The translations under genes were made by a program, and so were the position numbers. A stretch of DNA of 40,859 nucleotides from NCBI GenBank assembly GCA_015059865.1, contig SUZP01000014.1, forward strand, positions 1 to 40,859, written 5' to 3'. Below are positions 32,550 through 40,859 of the stretch, piece after piece. Source of the DNA: Rikenellaceae bacterium (GTDB lineage: Bacteria > Bacteroidota > Bacteroidia > Bacteroidales > Rikenellaceae). Below the pieces are notes generated by a model. That model was not told where the DNA came from. It did no database searches and was given only the letters and a program-made list of their open reading frames with translations. Position 1 is the stretch's first letter, and each line of letters begins with the position of its first letter.

Positions 32550-34970
32550 TTATAGCTTTGTTAGTTTTGCAAGCTTCGAAAGCAGCGTCTTCTCCTCGCC
32601 CGAAGCGAAGCGTACAACCAACTTATGGTCGGTAGCGAGTGGTACAACCTGTATAATCTCGCCCCTGCCGAATTTAGGGTGTTCGACACGCTCTCCCACC
32701 GCATAAGCGCACGGCTCCGAGGTTACCTGCCCCACGGTCGAGGTCGCCATACGGCGCATTCCCGACACATCTCGCTGCATAGTCGGTTGTGGTCGAGAAA
32801 TCGGCTCTCTATTAAAAAAGTTTTCCGTTTTTCGGTTTATGTTCTCCGTTTTTTGCTGGTATCGTACATCAAAGCGGCGGCGCAGGGTGTCTATTGCCGA
32901 CTCATTGCTGCCCCCGATAATCTTTGCACCTCCCTGCTCTCCACGAGGCTTGGCGTGAAGATTAAAGTCGCACTCAACATACTGTTCATCAATCTCTTTC
33001 AAGAAACGACTCGGCTTCGAGAACTCCATATTGCCCCACTTAAATCGCATATCGACACACGAGAGCGTAGCCAATGACTTTGCTCGCGTCAAAGCGACAT
33101 AGAACAATCTTCGCTCCTCCTCAATGCCCTCTACTGTTTCGAGCGCTCGCTGTGAAGGGAAGAGATTCTCCTCGCACCCCACGACATAGACATACTCATA
33201 CTCCAAACCTTTGGCAGAGTGTACCGTCATCAGCGTTATTCGGTCCTTATCCTCCTCGCCCTCCTTATTATCCATATCGGTAAGGAGCATCAGCGATTGC
33301 AACCACTCTTCGATTGTTGCACGGTCAAAATCCTCGCGTTCCCCGTTGCGAATCTCCGCCTCGACCTGCTCGTTAAACATCTGCATCGAATTGACAACCT
33401 CCTCCAAGTTGCTCACCGCCGACTGCGACTCCGGCGTATTCTGCAAGCGGTAGAATGGTAGCAATCCGCTTCGCACTGCCACCTCCATACCGAAGTCGTA
33501 CAACCCCTTCTGCTCACGCTCCAACGACAACGAGCGAATCAGACCGACAAACTCGGTAACCTTCTTCACAATCGCTTTCTCAACCGAGTCGGCAGGTGTG
33601 CGCTCGACCATCGTATCGACAGCCTCCCACATCGACACCTGCTTCTCCTGCGCTATTGTTGCAATACGCTCAACCGTTGTATCGCCGATACCTCGCGCAG
33701 GGGTGTTGATAATGCGCTTAAACGCCTCGTCATCACGCGGATTTATAATAAGGCGGATATACGAAAGCATATCCTTGACCTCCTTGTGGTCGTAGAATGA
33801 ACTACCCTTGTAGATTCTGTACGGAACACCTCGCTGACGCAACGCATTCTCCAACGCTTGTGACTGATTATTCGTGCGATACAAAATCGCCACATCGCTC
33901 CAATCACTGCCATTTTCGCGCACCCTATCTCGCAGGTCCGACACCACCAAATCCGCCTCCTCGCGGTCGGTATATGCCTTGAAGATGCGAATCTTCTCGC
34001 CCGTAGCACCCTCCGAGAAGCAGCGCTTTTTCAACCTTCGTGAGTTGTGGTCGATAACCGAATTGGCGGCATCGACAATCGTCTGTGTCGAGCGATAGTT
34101 CTGCTCCAACTTAAAGACCTTCGCCTGCGGATAATCGCGCTGGAAGGAGAGGATATTCTCGATTTTTGCCCCTCGGAACGAGTAGATACTCTGCGCATCA
34201 TCGCCCACTACGCAGATACGGGAGTGGTGCTGCGCCAAACGGCGAATGATGATATATTGCGCTTGGTTGGTGTCCTGATACTCATCGACCAAGACATATT
34301 GGAAACGCTCCTGATACTTTGCCAACACCTCTGGGTGGTCGCGAAACAAGAAATTTGTCTGCAACAACAAATCGTCGAAGTCCATCGCTCCGTTCACCTT
34401 ACAACGCTTGCAGTATTCGAGATAGATATTTCCGAACTCAGGGATGCGCAACTCTCTATCCTCCGCCGCCAACGAGGTGTTGGCGATATACGCACCCGGG
34501 GTTATCAGGTTATTCTTCGCCATCGAGATACGCGAAGCGATAAATCCGGGCTTATACTTATCATCACTCAGCCCCTTCTCTTTGAGGATTGTTTTGATAA
34601 GGTTTTTCGTATCGTTAGGCTCATAGATAGTGAACTCCTTCGGATAGCCCAGCACCTCGGAATTCTCGCGCAATATTCGCGAAAATATCGAGTGAAAAGT
34701 ACCCATACTGATATAGCGACTCTTCGCTCCGACCATCATCTCGATACGCTCACGCATCTCGTTGGCTGCCTTATTCGTAAAGGTCAGAGCTAAAATAGAG
34801 TGAGGCGATACCCCTTGTGCCAACATATAGGCGATACGCGTAGTCAGCACGCGCGTCTTGCCCGAACCTGCACCGGCAATAATCAGTGAAGGTTCGTTAT
34901 ACGCCTCAACCGCTGCGCGTTGAGCAGGGTTTAGCCCTTTTAAGATATCCTCATTTGCAATATTTCCCAT
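32550..34970 (-). CDS. uvrD: UvrD/PcrA-type DNA helicase
   Basis: 806 residues of helicase superfamily 1. Walker A GAGSGKT (33-39), motif Ia ALTFTNKAANEM, motif II DEYQDTN (229-235), motif III GDDAQSIYSFRGA (256-268), motif IV LEQNYRST and motif VI VALTRA near 640. The C-terminal 50 residues form a Tudor-like domain (VGERVEHPKFGRGEIIQV) typical of PcrA, which binds RNA polymerase. It is in a repair-oriented run with nth. Confidence 0.96.
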   Translation of the reverse strand: MGNIANEDILKGLNPAQRAAVEAYNEPSLIIAGAGSGKTRVLTTRIAYMLAQGVSPHSILALTFTNKAANEMRERIEMMVGAKSRYISMGTFHSIFSRILRENSEVLGYPKEFTIYEPNDTKNLIKTILKEKGLSDDKYKPGFIASRISMAKNNLITPGAYIANTSLAAEDRELRIPEFGNIYLEYCKRCKVNGAMDFDDLLLQTNFLFRDHPEVLAKYQERFQYVLVDEYQDTNQAQYIIIRRLAQHHSRICVVGDDAQSIYSFRGAKIENILSFQRDYPQAKVFKLEQNYRSTQTIVDAANSVIDHNSRRLKKRCFSEGATGEKIRIFKAYTDREEADLVVSDLRDRVRENGSDWSDVAILYRTNNQSQALENALRQRGVPYRIYKGSSFYDHKEVKDMLSYIRLIINPRDDEAFKRIINTPARGIGDTTVERIATIAQEKQVSMWEAVDTMVERTPADSVEKAIVKKVTEFVGLIRSLSLEREQKGLYDFGMEVAVRSGLLPFYRLQNTPESQSAVSNLEEVVNSMQMFNEQVEAEIRNGEREDFDRATIEEWLQSLMLLTDMDNKEGEEDKDRITLMTVHSAKGLEYEYVYVVGCEENLFPSQRALETVEGIEEERRLFYVALTRAKSLATLSCVDMRFKWGNMEFSKPSRFLKEIDEQYVECDFNLHAKPRGEQGGAKIIGGSNESAIDTLRRRFDVRYQQKTENINRKTENFFNREPISRPQPTMQRDVSGMRRMATSTVGQVTSEPCAYAVGERVEHPKFGRGEIIQVVPLATDHKLVVRFASGEEKTLLSKLAKLTKL

Positions 34971-34996
34971 ATCAAAAATAGAGAGGCTCTATTGTA

Positions 34997-35551
34997 TTAC
35001 TCCTTAAATAGGTCAATCTCGCCACGCTCAACTTTGTGATAGTAGTCGGCAAGCAGGGCCACAAATGGCGATATCACCTCAATAGTATCTGTCACAGCAT
35101 TTTCGCCCTCGCCCTTAATGCGATACAACATCGCTGCATAGAGCGCGCGAAAGCACAACTCCGTATCACTCATATCGCTCTCCTTGCCAAGACGCGAACG
35201 AAGTGCCGACAGGTGCGGTACGAGCTGAGCATATCGCTGACGATACGACTCGCCCAACTCCTCCTGCTGCATAAGCCGAAGATGTAAATCGTGCAAATCG
35301 GAGATAAGATGTAGTGTATGGTTCAAATGCCCCGACTGCTCCTTCTGCTCCTGTGCAAGAAGTTCTGCAATATCCATATACCACGCGAGGAGCACCTGTT
35401 CGTGCGCCGAATCCAATTTTCGAGGCTTTACGAGTGTTGAGTATATCGCTTCGGGTGAGAACTGCAACGCTCGCAATAAATCCTCTATTTGCCACAAATA
35501 GAGGATGTACTCGGCGATATTCTCCTTTCGTTTCTGTTGTGCTATATCCAT
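34997..35551 (-). CDS. DUF4924-like protein
   Basis: 184 residues from the ATG at 35551. A longer in-frame start at 35650 would add 33 residues, but a -7 box lies between them (35572-35579), so 35551 is preferred. The protein is helical, starting MDIAQQKRKENIAEYILYLW and containing LISDLHDLHLRLMQQEELGE. It matches what I know as DUF4924, found in Bacteroidales, but function is not established. It is followed by uvrD after 26 bases and nth. Confidence 0.8.
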   Translation of the reverse strand: MDIAQQKRKENIAEYILYLWQIEDLLRALQFSPEAIYSTLVKPRKLDSAHEQVLLAWYMDIAELLAQEQKEQSGHLNHTLHLISDLHDLHLRLMQQEELGESYRQRYAQLVPHLSALRSRLGKESDMSDTELCFRALYAAMLYRIKGEGENAVTDTIEVISPFVALLADYYHKVERGEIDLFKE

Positions 35552-35571
35552 AAGTCTTACAATTGTCGTTG

Positions 35572-35579
35572 CAAAGATA
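35572..35579 (-). promoter_or_regulatory. -7 box for DUF4924-uvrD-nth
   Basis: TATCTTTG on the minus strand, 20 bases before the preferred start at 35551. It argues against the longer start at 35650. No well-spaced -33 element was found. Confidence 0.6.
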
Positions 35580-35673
35580 GAAAAAAAGTGGCTATATTTT
35601 ACTCCTTTTACAAATATAAATATCTCTACTTTATGGGGTGATGATGCCACTTTTTACATCATTGCCATAAAGA

Positions 35674-35718
35674 GAGCCTGTCTAACTCTTTTACTTGTTA
35701 GACAGGCTCATTTTTTAT
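35674..35718. terminator. 13-bp hairpin, family GCCTGTCYAAC
   Basis: GAGCCTGTCTAAC (35674-35686) pairs perfectly with GTTAGACAGGCTC (35697-35709), loop of 10 bases, then ATTTTTTAT on the plus side. It lies just beyond the 3' end of the M14 peptidase gene. On the minus strand, the direction of that gene, the tail is only CTTTAT, so terminator strength there is uncertain. Confidence 0.75.
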
Positions 35719-35738
35719 ATATTTCTCTTATCTATCTA

Positions 35739-38273
35739 TTAGTAGAGGTGTCCAAAATAGATGGCATTCATCAACAACTTCGATGCGCCATACCAGTACG
35801 AACGGAAAGTGATATTATCGCAGAAGTGAATAACGCAACCTTCACCACAGGTTGTTACCGTAGCCACAGGGGCAGAAGCCAATCTGTCGAGATTGGTCTG
35901 CGAGATGTAGCCCGAAAGGTATGGATTTGCAGTGTAGCGCACTGGAACAATCGAGTTTCCAGTAGGCTCAGCATAGGCAGTTGTACCTCTCTTCATAATA
36001 GGAAGCTCATTGCCGACATATCCATATCCAAGCGGTGTAGTGTTGTCAATCGAAGCGTTGAGAATTAAACCCTTAATCTTGTTTGCAGTACCCTTCTCTG
36101 GCTCAGGAATAGTCTTGATTGAGGTCAAACCTGTATTATTGGCTGTCTTGTATCCACTCTGAACGGTAATAAGGGTACCACCTGCCTCAACCCACTTGCG
36201 AAGCTTATCGGCCGTCTTGCTACCCTTGCGAGGTGAGCTGCAAGTAGAGATAATTACATTGTACTTATTCAACGACTTCTTTTCGAGCTCAGTGGCATCC
36301 AACAATGCAGGAGCAAGACCATATTGGCGGTCAAGCTTGTACCAAATCTCACCGATAGTTGAAGAGCTTCCCGCATTCACCAACAATGCAACCTTAGGCA
36401 TCTGGGCAGGAGTCAATTTAAGCTTATCAACCTTCAATGTGCTGGTAGCGTGTACATTAACACCATTTGCCTTAGCCGCCTCAACGAGAATATTATAAAC
36501 CTTCTCTGCATCTGCACTCTGACCTTCAAGCGACACAACAGCACTACCGTAGCCCATCTTCACGCCATCAACCTTGAAAGGTTTCTGTGCAATGCCGACA
36601 TTCACACCCTCCTTCAACAGTGCGCGAAGAAGGTTAGAGGAGTAGAGCTCGGTAGCCCCGAATACATAGGTATTAGCCTTTCCACCAACAACCTCTCCCT
36701 CAGGGAACTTCAACTCTGCACGCGCACCGAGTAGGCCATCAATCGAGGTCATATCAGCATGCTCAACATTGTATGCCAATGGGAATGTCCAAGTCGAGAT
36801 ATCGTAGAATACATTGCTCTGATATGCATCGAGACCGAGCTTCTCCCAAACAGCCTTAGTCTTGTAGAAGTAGGTCTGCTCTTCGAGTGGAATAACGAAA
36901 GCCTCGCCAGCCTTGAAACTCTGCTTACCAACATTTACATCCTTTGCGAGATGGTATACCTTAATGCCGTGGATGTTGAGGTTTTCGAGCAAGCGATATG
37001 CACGACCACGGTCACCAGTTGCTTGGAACACATATCCCTTAACAGGCTCATTCTTAGCTGCCTCGACAGACTTCTTGTAGAAGTCGCGTTGGTAATCAAG
37101 CATCGCTACTCGTCTGTCAAGACCTGAACAGAGGGCTGCGATACAGCCGTAAGTCTGGTTACGGATGCCATGGTTGATGGTTACAAGCTCTTTGCCGATA
37201 ACAACCTTGAAACTGCGAGTATTTGGTTGCTCATAAAGCAAACAAACCGAGCCCTGAACATCACCGTATGCAGCACCTTTGCCGAGATAGAAGTCGTCGT
37301 AACCTCTACCGCTGTATGGGTTTGCACCTATCGGAGTAAGAGCATTCGACACATAAGCACCTATCTCGCCTGTCAACTTCTGATTTTCGAGTGTTACATA
37401 AGGGTGTAAGCGGTCAGATGGACCAGGGCTGTGGAAGAATGTATTCTTCTTACTACCCTTCTCGTGGAGGTCGAGCACCAAGTTTGGCATCCAATCGAGA
37501 TATTGGCTAACTGCGACTTTTCCCTCTGGGTGCTGACACATCAAGAGGTCGCGGTTTGCATCTGCCCAGTAGTGGTTTGTACGACCACCCGGCCAAGGGT
37601 GTTTGTACTCCTGCGAAGCCTTGTTTCCGGTCTTCAAATTACCCGAAACAACATTACACCAAGTAGCAAAGCGGTTGATACCATCAGGATTTGAGCCGGG
37701 TACCAACAGGAGTACCATATTGTCGAGCATCTCCAATACAGCCGCATCCTGCGAAGCTGCAAAGAAGTAGGACATAACTACGGCTGCATTTACACCCGAA
37801 GCCTCGTTACCATGGATTGAGCAGGTGATATTGGTAATCAACGGCATCTGCTTGGTGTCGAGCGAAGCAGATTGCTCAGGGTTGATTAACTTCAAGTGGT
37901 CGGCCTTAATCTGGTCGAGGTTAGCAATATTCTTTGGCGAAGAGATTACCAACTGCACAAAGCGACGCGCCTCGTGAGTACGACCAAGTTCTACCAAACG
38001 AACACGGTCAGATACTCTTGCCAAGGTCTCGGCATAGTGCAAAACATCGCCCCACTCACAGTAGCGTGAACCAATCTCAAAGCCAAGAGCCTCCTTTGGT
38101 GTCGGGATAGACTTGTCGTAGTTGCCTTCGAGTTTTACCTCCCCTCCGTTGAGTTGGAGAGTCTTAGGGATGAAGTAATCCAATGTCTTCACATCTTCAT
38201 CCACAAATGTTGGCTGAGCCATCGCTGTCAGCGACATAAGCATCAAGCCAAAAAATAGAAAGATTTTCTTCAT
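35739..38273 (-). CDS. exported M14 zinc carboxypeptidase
   Basis: 844 residues with a signal peptide (MKKIFLFFGLMLMSLTAMAQ). The catalytic M14 domain covers about 55-400: zinc ligands His154 and Glu157 (SIHGNEASG), His270 (LVLDLHEKG), NRD at 240-242 for substrate binding, and catalytic Glu348 (CLLYEQP). The next 440 residues are beta-rich and include a GATase-like segment (VALLVNAGSSSTIGEIWYKL, then WVEAGGTLITVQSG). It is probably secreted or periplasmic and trims peptides. The downstream hairpin may be its terminator. Followed upstream in the same direction by the flavoprotein gene. Confidence 0.9.
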   Translation of the reverse strand: MKKIFLFFGLMLMSLTAMAQPTFVDEDVKTLDYFIPKTLQLNGGEVKLEGNYDKSIPTPKEALGFEIGSRYCEWGDVLHYAETLARVSDRVRLVELGRTHEARRFVQLVISSPKNIANLDQIKADHLKLINPEQSASLDTKQMPLITNITCSIHGNEASGVNAAVVMSYFFAASQDAAVLEMLDNMVLLLVPGSNPDGINRFATWCNVVSGNLKTGNKASQEYKHPWPGGRTNHYWADANRDLLMCQHPEGKVAVSQYLDWMPNLVLDLHEKGSKKNTFFHSPGPSDRLHPYVTLENQKLTGEIGAYVSNALTPIGANPYSGRGYDDFYLGKGAAYGDVQGSVCLLYEQPNTRSFKVVIGKELVTINHGIRNQTYGCIAALCSGLDRRVAMLDYQRDFYKKSVEAAKNEPVKGYVFQATGDRGRAYRLLENLNIHGIKVYHLAKDVNVGKQSFKAGEAFVIPLEEQTYFYKTKAVWEKLGLDAYQSNVFYDISTWTFPLAYNVEHADMTSIDGLLGARAELKFPEGEVVGGKANTYVFGATELYSSNLLRALLKEGVNVGIAQKPFKVDGVKMGYGSAVVSLEGQSADAEKVYNILVEAAKANGVNVHATSTLKVDKLKLTPAQMPKVALLVNAGSSSTIGEIWYKLDRQYGLAPALLDATELEKKSLNKYNVIISTCSSPRKGSKTADKLRKWVEAGGTLITVQSGYKTANNTGLTSIKTIPEPEKGTANKIKGLILNASIDNTTPLGYGYVGNELPIMKRGTTAYAEPTGNSIVPVRYTANPYLSGYISQTNLDRLASAPVATVTTCGEGCVIHFCDNITFRSYWYGASKLLMNAIYFGHLY

Positions 38274-38328
38274 AACTGTTGATTTTTAAGGTTTAACATC
38301 TATTTTAGATACTCTATTTTATATTTTG

Positions 38329-39882
38329 TTAAATTCCTATCGTTGCAATTCTCTCCGCCACGCGTTCGCCATCGAGTGCTGCCGAGATTATGCCCCCTGC
38401 AAAGCCTGCCCCTTCGCCTACTGGATACAACCCTGCCACCTCAGGATGTTGCAGCGTATCTCTATCGCGCGGGATACGCACAGGTGTCGATGTGCGCGAC
38501 TCAACACCCACAACCACCGCATCGTTACTTTTGTAGCCACGCATACGCTTATCGAACAACGATATTGCCTCACGCAGTCGTGACGAGATAAATTGTGGCA
38601 TCCATTCGTCTAACCTCGAAGGCACAATACCCGGAACATACGAAGATTTCGGCAAATTCGCCGAGCGACATCCTGCCACAAAATCTGCTACGCGCTGTGC
38701 AGGAGCCGTCTGATGTTCAGGTGCTTGTACTCGTGCCGCCTGCTCCAACTGCTGCTGAAAGACCAAACCTGCCAAGGCTCCATACTTCTCGGTGAGATGG
38801 GCGAAGTCCTCCTCCCTAATCTCCGTTACGAAGCCCGAATTGGCGTATGGCGAGTTGCGATGCGAGGGCGACATTCCATTTACCACCGACTCGCTCTCGT
38901 CGGTCATCGCAGGTACGATAAAACCTCCCGGACACATACAGAACGAATATACACCGCGACCACCAACCTGCGCCACCAACGAGTAGGATGCCGATGGCAG
39001 GTACTCCATCTCCGAGGAGCGATGGTATTGTATATCGTTTATCAGCTGTTGCGGATGTTCGATGCGAACACCCATAGCGTATGGCTTCGCTTCAAGACGC
39101 ACACCACTGTTGTGGAGCATATAGTATACATCGCGCGCCGAGTGTCCCGTAGCCACAAGCACAGCTCGTGCCTCCACCTTGTCACCACCTGCCACAACAC
39201 CTTCGACACGGCCATTGCGGATAATCAACGCCTCTACTCTGCGCTCGAAGTGCACCTCGCCACCTGCCTCGCGAATGGCGTTACGCATACTCGCTATGAT
39301 ACGCGGCAATCTATCGGAACCTATATGCGGATGTGCCTCGTACAAGATTTCGGGCGAAGCACCATGGAAGACGAGTCGCTGCAAGGCACGATTGTAGTCA
39401 CCTCGTTTCTTGCTTCGGGTGAAGAGCTTTCCATCCGAGAATGTACCTGCACCACCCTCACCAAAGGCGTAGTTCGAGTCGGGATTAACACCTTGGTTGC
39501 GCTGAATTTTAGCGATATCCTTGCCACGCTCGATGACCTCCTTGCCACGCTCAAAGATTATAGGCCTAAACCCCAACTCTATAAGTCGCAGTGCTGCATA
39601 CAACCCCGCAGGACCTGCACCTATGATGATAACTTCGGGCTTGCCAACAACAGAAGGATAGTCAAAATGGAGAGGCGAAGGCTGCTCCTCACAATCTATG
39701 TATACCTCAATCGAGAGATTTACTTTCAAAGCACCACGCCTTGCATCCACCGAACGCTTCACGATACGCAGTAACGCAATATCGCCCTGCTTGATGCGCA
39801 ACTCGCGGGCAACAATCGGGGCGTAAAATTCGCACGAAGAGGCCTGTTTAGGCGAAAGTATAAGATTAACTATCTTAGGCAT
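38329..39882 (-). CDS. COG2509-type FAD-dependent oxidoreductase
   Basis: 517 residues. A short N-terminal region (1-80) precedes the FAD-binding Rossmann motif IIGAGPAGLYAALRL at 86-100; NYAFGEGGAGTFSDGKLFTR and ATGHSARDVYYML belong to the NAD(FAD)-utilising dehydrogenase group (COG2509-like). The C-terminus GLYPVGEGAGFAGGIISAAL is the second FAD contact. No substrate is established for this family. It lies upstream of the M14 gene with a 55-base gap and next to the tRNA-Leu gene on the other strand. Confidence 0.85.
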   Translation of the reverse strand: MPKIVNLILSPKQASSCEFYAPIVARELRIKQGDIALLRIVKRSVDARRGALKVNLSIEVYIDCEEQPSPLHFDYPSVVGKPEVIIIGAGPAGLYAALRLIELGFRPIIFERGKEVIERGKDIAKIQRNQGVNPDSNYAFGEGGAGTFSDGKLFTRSKKRGDYNRALQRLVFHGASPEILYEAHPHIGSDRLPRIIASMRNAIREAGGEVHFERRVEALIIRNGRVEGVVAGGDKVEARAVLVATGHSARDVYYMLHNSGVRLEAKPYAMGVRIEHPQQLINDIQYHRSSEMEYLPSASYSLVAQVGGRGVYSFCMCPGGFIVPAMTDESESVVNGMSPSHRNSPYANSGFVTEIREEDFAHLTEKYGALAGLVFQQQLEQAARVQAPEHQTAPAQRVADFVAGCRSANLPKSSYVPGIVPSRLDEWMPQFISSRLREAISLFDKRMRGYKSNDAVVVGVESRTSTPVRIPRDRDTLQHPEVAGLYPVGEGAGFAGGIISAALDGERVAERIATIGI

Positions 39883-39962
39883 ACAACCTCAATTGGAGCG
39901 TAAAATTAGCACATTTATTTAAAATTTCCTACGAAAAGATGTATTTATTACGAAAAAATATC

Positions 39963-39970
39963 TACCTTTG
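39963..39970 (+). promoter_or_regulatory. tRNA-Leu promoter -7 box
   Basis: TACCTTTG, 13 bases before the tRNA 5' end at 39984. Confidence 0.75.
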
Positions 39971-39983
39971 CACACGCACTAAG

Positions 39984-40065
39984 GCGGATATGGTGTAATT
40001 GGTAGCCACGCCAGACTTAGGATCTGGTGCCGAGAGGCGTGGGGGTTCGAGTCCCTTTATCCGCA
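39984..40065 (+). tRNA. tRNA-Leu(UAG)
   Basis: 82 bases. The acceptor stem GCGGATA (39984-39990) pairs with TATCCGC (40058-40064), followed by the A discriminator. The anticodon loop CTTAGGA, between CCAGA and TCTGG, gives anticodon UAG, reading CUN Leu codons. A class II variable arm (GCC/GGC around GAGA) and a T-arm with GTTCGAGT are present. CCA is not encoded. It is flanked by a promoter and a terminator, so it is a single-gene transcript. Confidence 0.95.
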
Positions 40066-40067
40066 CA

Positions 40068-40098
40068 AGCGACTGTTCTATTGGCAGTCGCTTTTTTT
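40068..40098 (+). terminator. tRNA-Leu terminator
   Basis: AGCGACTG (40068-40075) pairs with CAGTCGCT (40085-40092) around a 9-base loop, followed by TTTTTT. The stem is extended beyond the T run by complementarity of the tRNA 3' end with 40099-40114. Confidence 0.88.
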
Positions 40099-40114
40099 GT
40101 GCAGATAAAGGAAC
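40099..40114 (-). repeat. inverted partial copy of the tRNA-Leu 3' end
   Basis: GTGCAGATAAAGGAAC is the reverse complement, at 14 of 16 positions, of 40051-40066 (the T-arm and acceptor 3' end). Together with the terminator it forms an imperfect hairpin spanning about 40051-40114. Confidence 0.7.
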
Positions 40115-40207
40115 TTGCACTCGTTGTGGCGGCTCGGCATACTTGTCGACGGATATATTTGGTGTCGCTTTGACACATAATTTTTGCCATATATCAGGAA
40201 AATTTTG

Positions 40208-40215
40208 TATATTTG
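40208..40215 (+). promoter_or_regulatory. -7 box before the AT-rich short gene
   Basis: TATATTTG, with TTTG at 40183-40186 about 21 bases upstream. The ATG at 40256 follows after 40 bases. Confidence 0.6.
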
Positions 40216-40255
40216 TTGATGAATGAACTATTTATAAATAAAACAAGCATAGGAT

Positions 40256-40495
40256 ATGACACTATTGAAAGAAGATGGCAGTTTGGATGTTGAATGGATA
40301 AATAGACTTCCTTTAGAAGAACACTTTAAGGTGGTTGAATCTCTAACTGAAAAACAGTTCAAAGAATATTTATCAAAAAAGACAATTAATGAGTCTGTAA
40401 ATTATCCACATAAAACATATGTTGATAAACCAATGGAGGCGTGGGGTGTAGATGCATTAGAGTTTATAAAAAAAATGAGAAATAGTTTGAAATGA
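40256..40495 (+). CDS. 79-residue protein of unknown function
   Basis: 79 residues: MTLLKEDGSLDVEWINRLPL, then EEHFKVVESLTEKQFKEYLS and YPHKTYVDKPMEAWGVDALE. It is charged and helical, with no membrane segment. It has its own promoter-like sequence, and base composition is visibly more AT-rich than in neighbouring genes. It lies just after the tRNA-Leu gene, a common site for integrated DNA, so it may belong to an acquired element that continues beyond the window (inference). Function is not known. Confidence 0.65.
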   Translation: MTLLKEDGSLDVEWINRLPLEEHFKVVESLTEKQFKEYLSKKTINESVNYPHKTYVDKPMEAWGVDALEFIKKMRNSLK

Positions 40496-40767
40496 TGAAG
40501 ATGCACTATTTAAACGAAGATGTGAGATTAGAAAAAATGACACAATATTACATCAAAGAAGATAAATTGCCAACAAAACAAAAACAAAAGAACCTGCCTA
40601 ACATTTCGACAGGCCCTTTTTTTGCAGAATTATATAGCTCAGAGTTGTTTTTTATTCTCCCTCTGCTACGCTCGAAGCTCTCTAACAAATCCCTTTCGGC
40701 ATCTGCTTTCTCTGGAAAGTCTCATTTACACCGAGTAAATTATAGGGTATTTTCACCCATTTTCTAA
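40492..40767 (+). CDS. doubtful ORF overlapping the previous gene
   Basis: 91 codons starting in the ATGA that ends the 79-residue gene. The first 35 or so codons (MMKMHYLNEDVRLEKMTQYY and onward) could be real and translationally coupled. The rest runs straight through a terminator-like hairpin with a T run at 40593-40623 and then through low-complexity sequence, so the C-terminal half is probably not a genuine protein. It may be a truncated gene. Confidence 0.3.
   Translation: MMKMHYLNEDVRLEKMTQYYIKEDKLPTKQKQKNLPNISTGPFFAELYSSELFFILPLLRSKLSNKSLSASAFSGKSHLHRVNYRVFSPIF
40593..40623 (+). terminator. weak hairpin with T run
   Basis: CCTG (40593-40596) pairs with CAGG (40610-40613), followed by seven T at 40617-40623. 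Its left arm ACCTGCCTAAC resembles GCCTGTCTAAC of the hairpins at 15354 and 35674, suggesting a degenerate member of that family. Confidence 0.5.
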
Positions 40768-40859
40768 GATTTGCTAATGATATGCAAAACATTGTGTTTT
40801 AGCGTATTCTGGCAAATTTTCTTTTCTTGCGATTTGCAAAATTTGCCGATAATATCTAC

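Noticed and set aside
34047..34793. 248-residue plus-strand frame over uvrD
   Set aside because: It is antisense to helicase motifs II-IV; no promoter or family match.
35552..35650. Upstream extension of the DUF4924-like gene
   Set aside because: A -7 promoter box lies inside the extension, so transcription likely starts after it.
38713..39774. 353-residue plus-strand frame over the flavoprotein gene
   Set aside because: It is antisense to a gene with clear FAD-binding motifs; the length reflects codon bias of the opposite strand.

Overview
The window looks like a chromosomal segment of a Bacteroidota member, probably order Bacteroidales; an Alistipes/Rikenellaceae-like origin is my guess, not proven. 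Reasons: repeated promoter boxes of the form TAnnTTTG with an upstream TTTG, A-rich leaders without Shine-Dalgarno sites, a fimbrillin-like lipoprotein, a DUF4924-type gene, zinc-free L31 and zinc-ligand-poor L36, and a spc-alpha ribosomal operon running from rpsE to rplQ with secY, map, infA and rpmJ inside.

Layout. 1-6932: 3' part of the ribosomal protein/secY/rpoA operon (rpsE partial, rpmD, rplO, secY, map, infA, rpmJ, rpsM, rpsK, rpsD, rpoA, rplQ), closed by a strong hairpin terminator inside a repeat-rich 480-base gap. 7414-12391: two exported peptidases, a C26-M19 fusion and a Tricorn-type S41 protease. 12530-14916: a membrane-anchored tri-heme peroxidase, a 42-residue peptide gene and a fimbrillin-like lipoprotein in tight succession. 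15062-15322: rpmE2. 15574-17598: a two-gene unit of an atypical protein kinase with a WG-repeat tail and a VWA protein. 17610-20217 (minus): a long RelA/SpoT protein with a damaged hydrolase motif, preceded by a DUF4405-like membrane protein. 20408-23180: two overlapping Stealth sugar-phosphotransferase genes converging on a family 2 glycosyltransferase. 23293-25877: a small lipoprotein, deoC and galE. 25998-28440: an ABC-2 exporter pair. 28786-31881: an overlapping four-gene run (degenerate receiver, helical-repeat protein, GT2-like membrane protein without its acidic motif, CysQ). 31896-35551 (minus): DUF4924-uvrD-nth. 35739-39882 (minus): M14 peptidase and a COG2509-type flavoprotein. 39984-40065: tRNA-Leu(UAG), followed by an AT-rich stretch with one or two short ORFs.

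How it fits together. Most of the window is housekeeping (translation, secretion, DNA repair, stringent response, nucleotide salvage) mixed with envelope functions (surface polysaccharide, exported peptidases, lipoproteins). The best candidates for undescribed systems are the degenerate receiver/helical-repeat/GT-like/CysQ run, the kinase-WG plus VWA pair, and the peroxidase-peptide-fimbrillin unit. Intergenic DNA carries a recurring palindromic motif (CATACGCYMAGTATG at the apex of inverted repeats) and a second recurring hairpin family (GCCTGTCYAAC and its complement).
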